Assembly: GCA_014379665.1 (NCBI GenBank)
Contig: JACMLK010000151.1
Location: forward strand, 1-8,352
DNA from: Saprospiraceae bacterium
Lineage (GTDB): Bacteria; Bacteroidota; Bacteroidia; Chitinophagales; Saprospiraceae
Direction of reading: 5' to 3'
Length of the DNA: 8,352 bases
Shown: positions 7,484-8,352 of the stretch, piece after piece
How positions within the stretch are numbered: position 1 is the stretch's first letter
Layout of the letters: every line of letters begins with the position of its first letter
Notes under the pieces: generated by a model
What the model was told of the DNA's origin: nothing
Database searches by the model: none
The model's input: the letters and a program-made list of their open reading frames with translations, nothing else
Position numbers and translations under genes: made by a program

Positions 7484-8352
7484 TTAAAATTTATACCGAA
7501 TACCGGTAGTCATACCAAACGTATTGTACCTCTGGCTCAAAGGATAACTATCCAGCGTCATACTTTCGGTTTGAATCCTTGCATTTGGTTCAAGGAGCAA
7601 ATCCAGAGATGATGTCAGATGGTAAGCGAGACTTACCCCGGCATAAACACTGATTCCAAGTTGATTTTTAAATGTTTTAATCCCTTCTTCTGTTCCTTTG
7701 GTGAATGCGACAGGAGTAGATTCATCAGGTGAAAGAAACATTCCTTTCTGACTTTGAGTCAAATTGATGTACAATCCTGAAATGGCTGAGAGACTGAATT
7801 TATTATTTGCCAGCAGCGTGTATCTTGCCAATATAGGGATGTCCAATGTCCTGTACTTATTATATACTTTCAACTTTGAAGTACCGGGAACTATGATTAA
7901 TTCCTCAGTAATAATACTGTCCACTATTTTACCATTCTGATATATATAATCCTTAATGGTAATTATCCTTGTTTGATTGGATTCAGGATCAGTGTATTCA
8001 AATTTTTCATTTATCTGGCTGTAATTTAATCCGGTGTGCAAATTCCATCTGTAGCTTATATTGTATCCAAACCTTATTCCGGCTGAAAATGAATAATTGC
8101 CATGTTCCGTTTGGTTTCTCATATCCAGATAAGATGAAGATCCTCCGGATTTAAGAGAAAGATGACGTGAGGTATAATCATGTGAAATATAGCCATCCAG
8201 ACTGATATCCTGTGTGTCAAATACAAATGGGCAGGAAGCTACAGGTTTACTTTTCTGGAAAAAAGGAGTTTCATATGTAATTAGTCTGTGAATTTTGAGT
8301 TTGTTTGAAGCCAGTTTGTTACCAAGTGTCTCAATATCAATATGTTGCCTGT
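7484..8352 (-). CDS. Outer-membrane beta-barrel protein (N-terminus beyond right edge)
   Basis: The frame is open from the right edge to the TAA at 7484-7486, 288 residues, so the gene is longer than the stretch starting at the internal Met coded at 8122. The last about 210 residues show alternating amphipathic strands of a small outer-membrane barrel (YSFSAGIRFGYNIS, WNLHTGLNYSQINEKFEY, LDIPILARYTLL, FSLSAISGLYINL, LGISVYAGVSLAYHL) and end in FGMTTGIRYKF; a terminal Phe is the usual barrel-assembly signal. This fits the OMP_b-brl families of Bacteroidota. The preceding 76 residues are not barrel-like: a polar stretch with PFFQKSKPVASCPFVF and a Ser/Gly-rich segment, which could be a periplasmic linker. 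In this phylum such barrels are sometimes joined to an N-terminal cytoplasmic domain and a membrane helix, but that part is outside the window. The lipoprotein gene follows in the same direction. Confidence 0.88.
   Translation of the reverse strand, partial: RQHIDIETLGNKLASNKLKIHRLITYETPFFQKSKPVASCPFVFDTQDISLDGYISHDYTSRHLSLKSGGSSSYLDMRNQTEHGNYSFSAGIRFGYNISYRWNLHTGLNYSQINEKFEYTDPESNQTRIITIKDYIYQNGKIVDSIITEELIIVPGTSKLKVYNKYRTLDIPILARYTLLANNKFSLSAISGLYINLTQSQKGMFLSPDESTPVAFTKGTEEGIKTFKNQLGISVYAGVSLAYHLTSSLDLLLEPNARIQTESMTLDSYPLSQRYNTFGMTTGIRYKF

Noticed and set aside
7969..8154. Plus-strand 61-codon open frame
   Set aside because: Antisense to the outer-membrane barrel gene.

Overview
The window looks like chromosomal DNA of a Bacteroidota (Bacteroidetes) bacterium, possibly close to the Saprospiria/Chitinophagia-type groups; that finer placement is a guess. 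The evidence is an F1 ATP synthase beta subunit with the family-typical insert and an atpD-atpC gene pair apart from the other ATP synthase genes, a very short epsilon subunit, lipoprotein signals followed by charged residues, AT-rich start regions without Shine-Dalgarno sites, a TAnnTTTG-type promoter before atpD, and an outer-membrane beta-barrel/lipoprotein gene pair. Nothing resembles a transposase, integrase, phage gene, rRNA, tRNA or CRISPR array.

Layout. Positions 1-1982 (minus strand) hold a MoxR-family AAA+ ATPase gene followed 26 bases later by a gene for an unrecognised secreted beta-rich protein that runs off the left edge. A 261-base divergent spacer with small repeats and candidate promoters follows. 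Positions 2244-3604 (plus strand) hold two genes that overlap by one base (TAATG): an unrecognised lipoprotein and a VanX/DdpX-type D-Ala-D-Ala dipeptidase that also seems to be envelope-anchored. Next is an 863-base AT-rich gap (3605-4467) without a credible gene but with an array of eight 11-bp tandem repeats (3998-4085), several small inverted and direct repeats, three nine-base A tracts and the atpD promoter. Positions 4468-6270 hold atpD and atpC, ended by a strong intrinsic terminator. A second terminator, facing the other way, closes a minus-strand pair: an outer-membrane beta-barrel protein that runs in from the right edge, and a GTG-started lipoprotein.

How the genes fit together. 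atpD and atpC make the catalytic and the central-stalk epsilon subunits of F1 ATP synthase. The lipoprotein-DdpX pair is probably translationally coupled and likely acts in the envelope on D-Ala-D-Ala dipeptide from cell-wall material; the lipoprotein's role is unknown. The MoxR ATPase probably acts as a chaperone or maturation factor, and its secreted neighbour is a candidate client or co-regulated product. The barrel-lipoprotein pair may form an outer-membrane unit. The points most worth a second look are the 11-bp array and its echo at the ddpX stop codon, the unknown partner of the dipeptidase, the unusual gene after moxR, and the barrel-lipoprotein pair.
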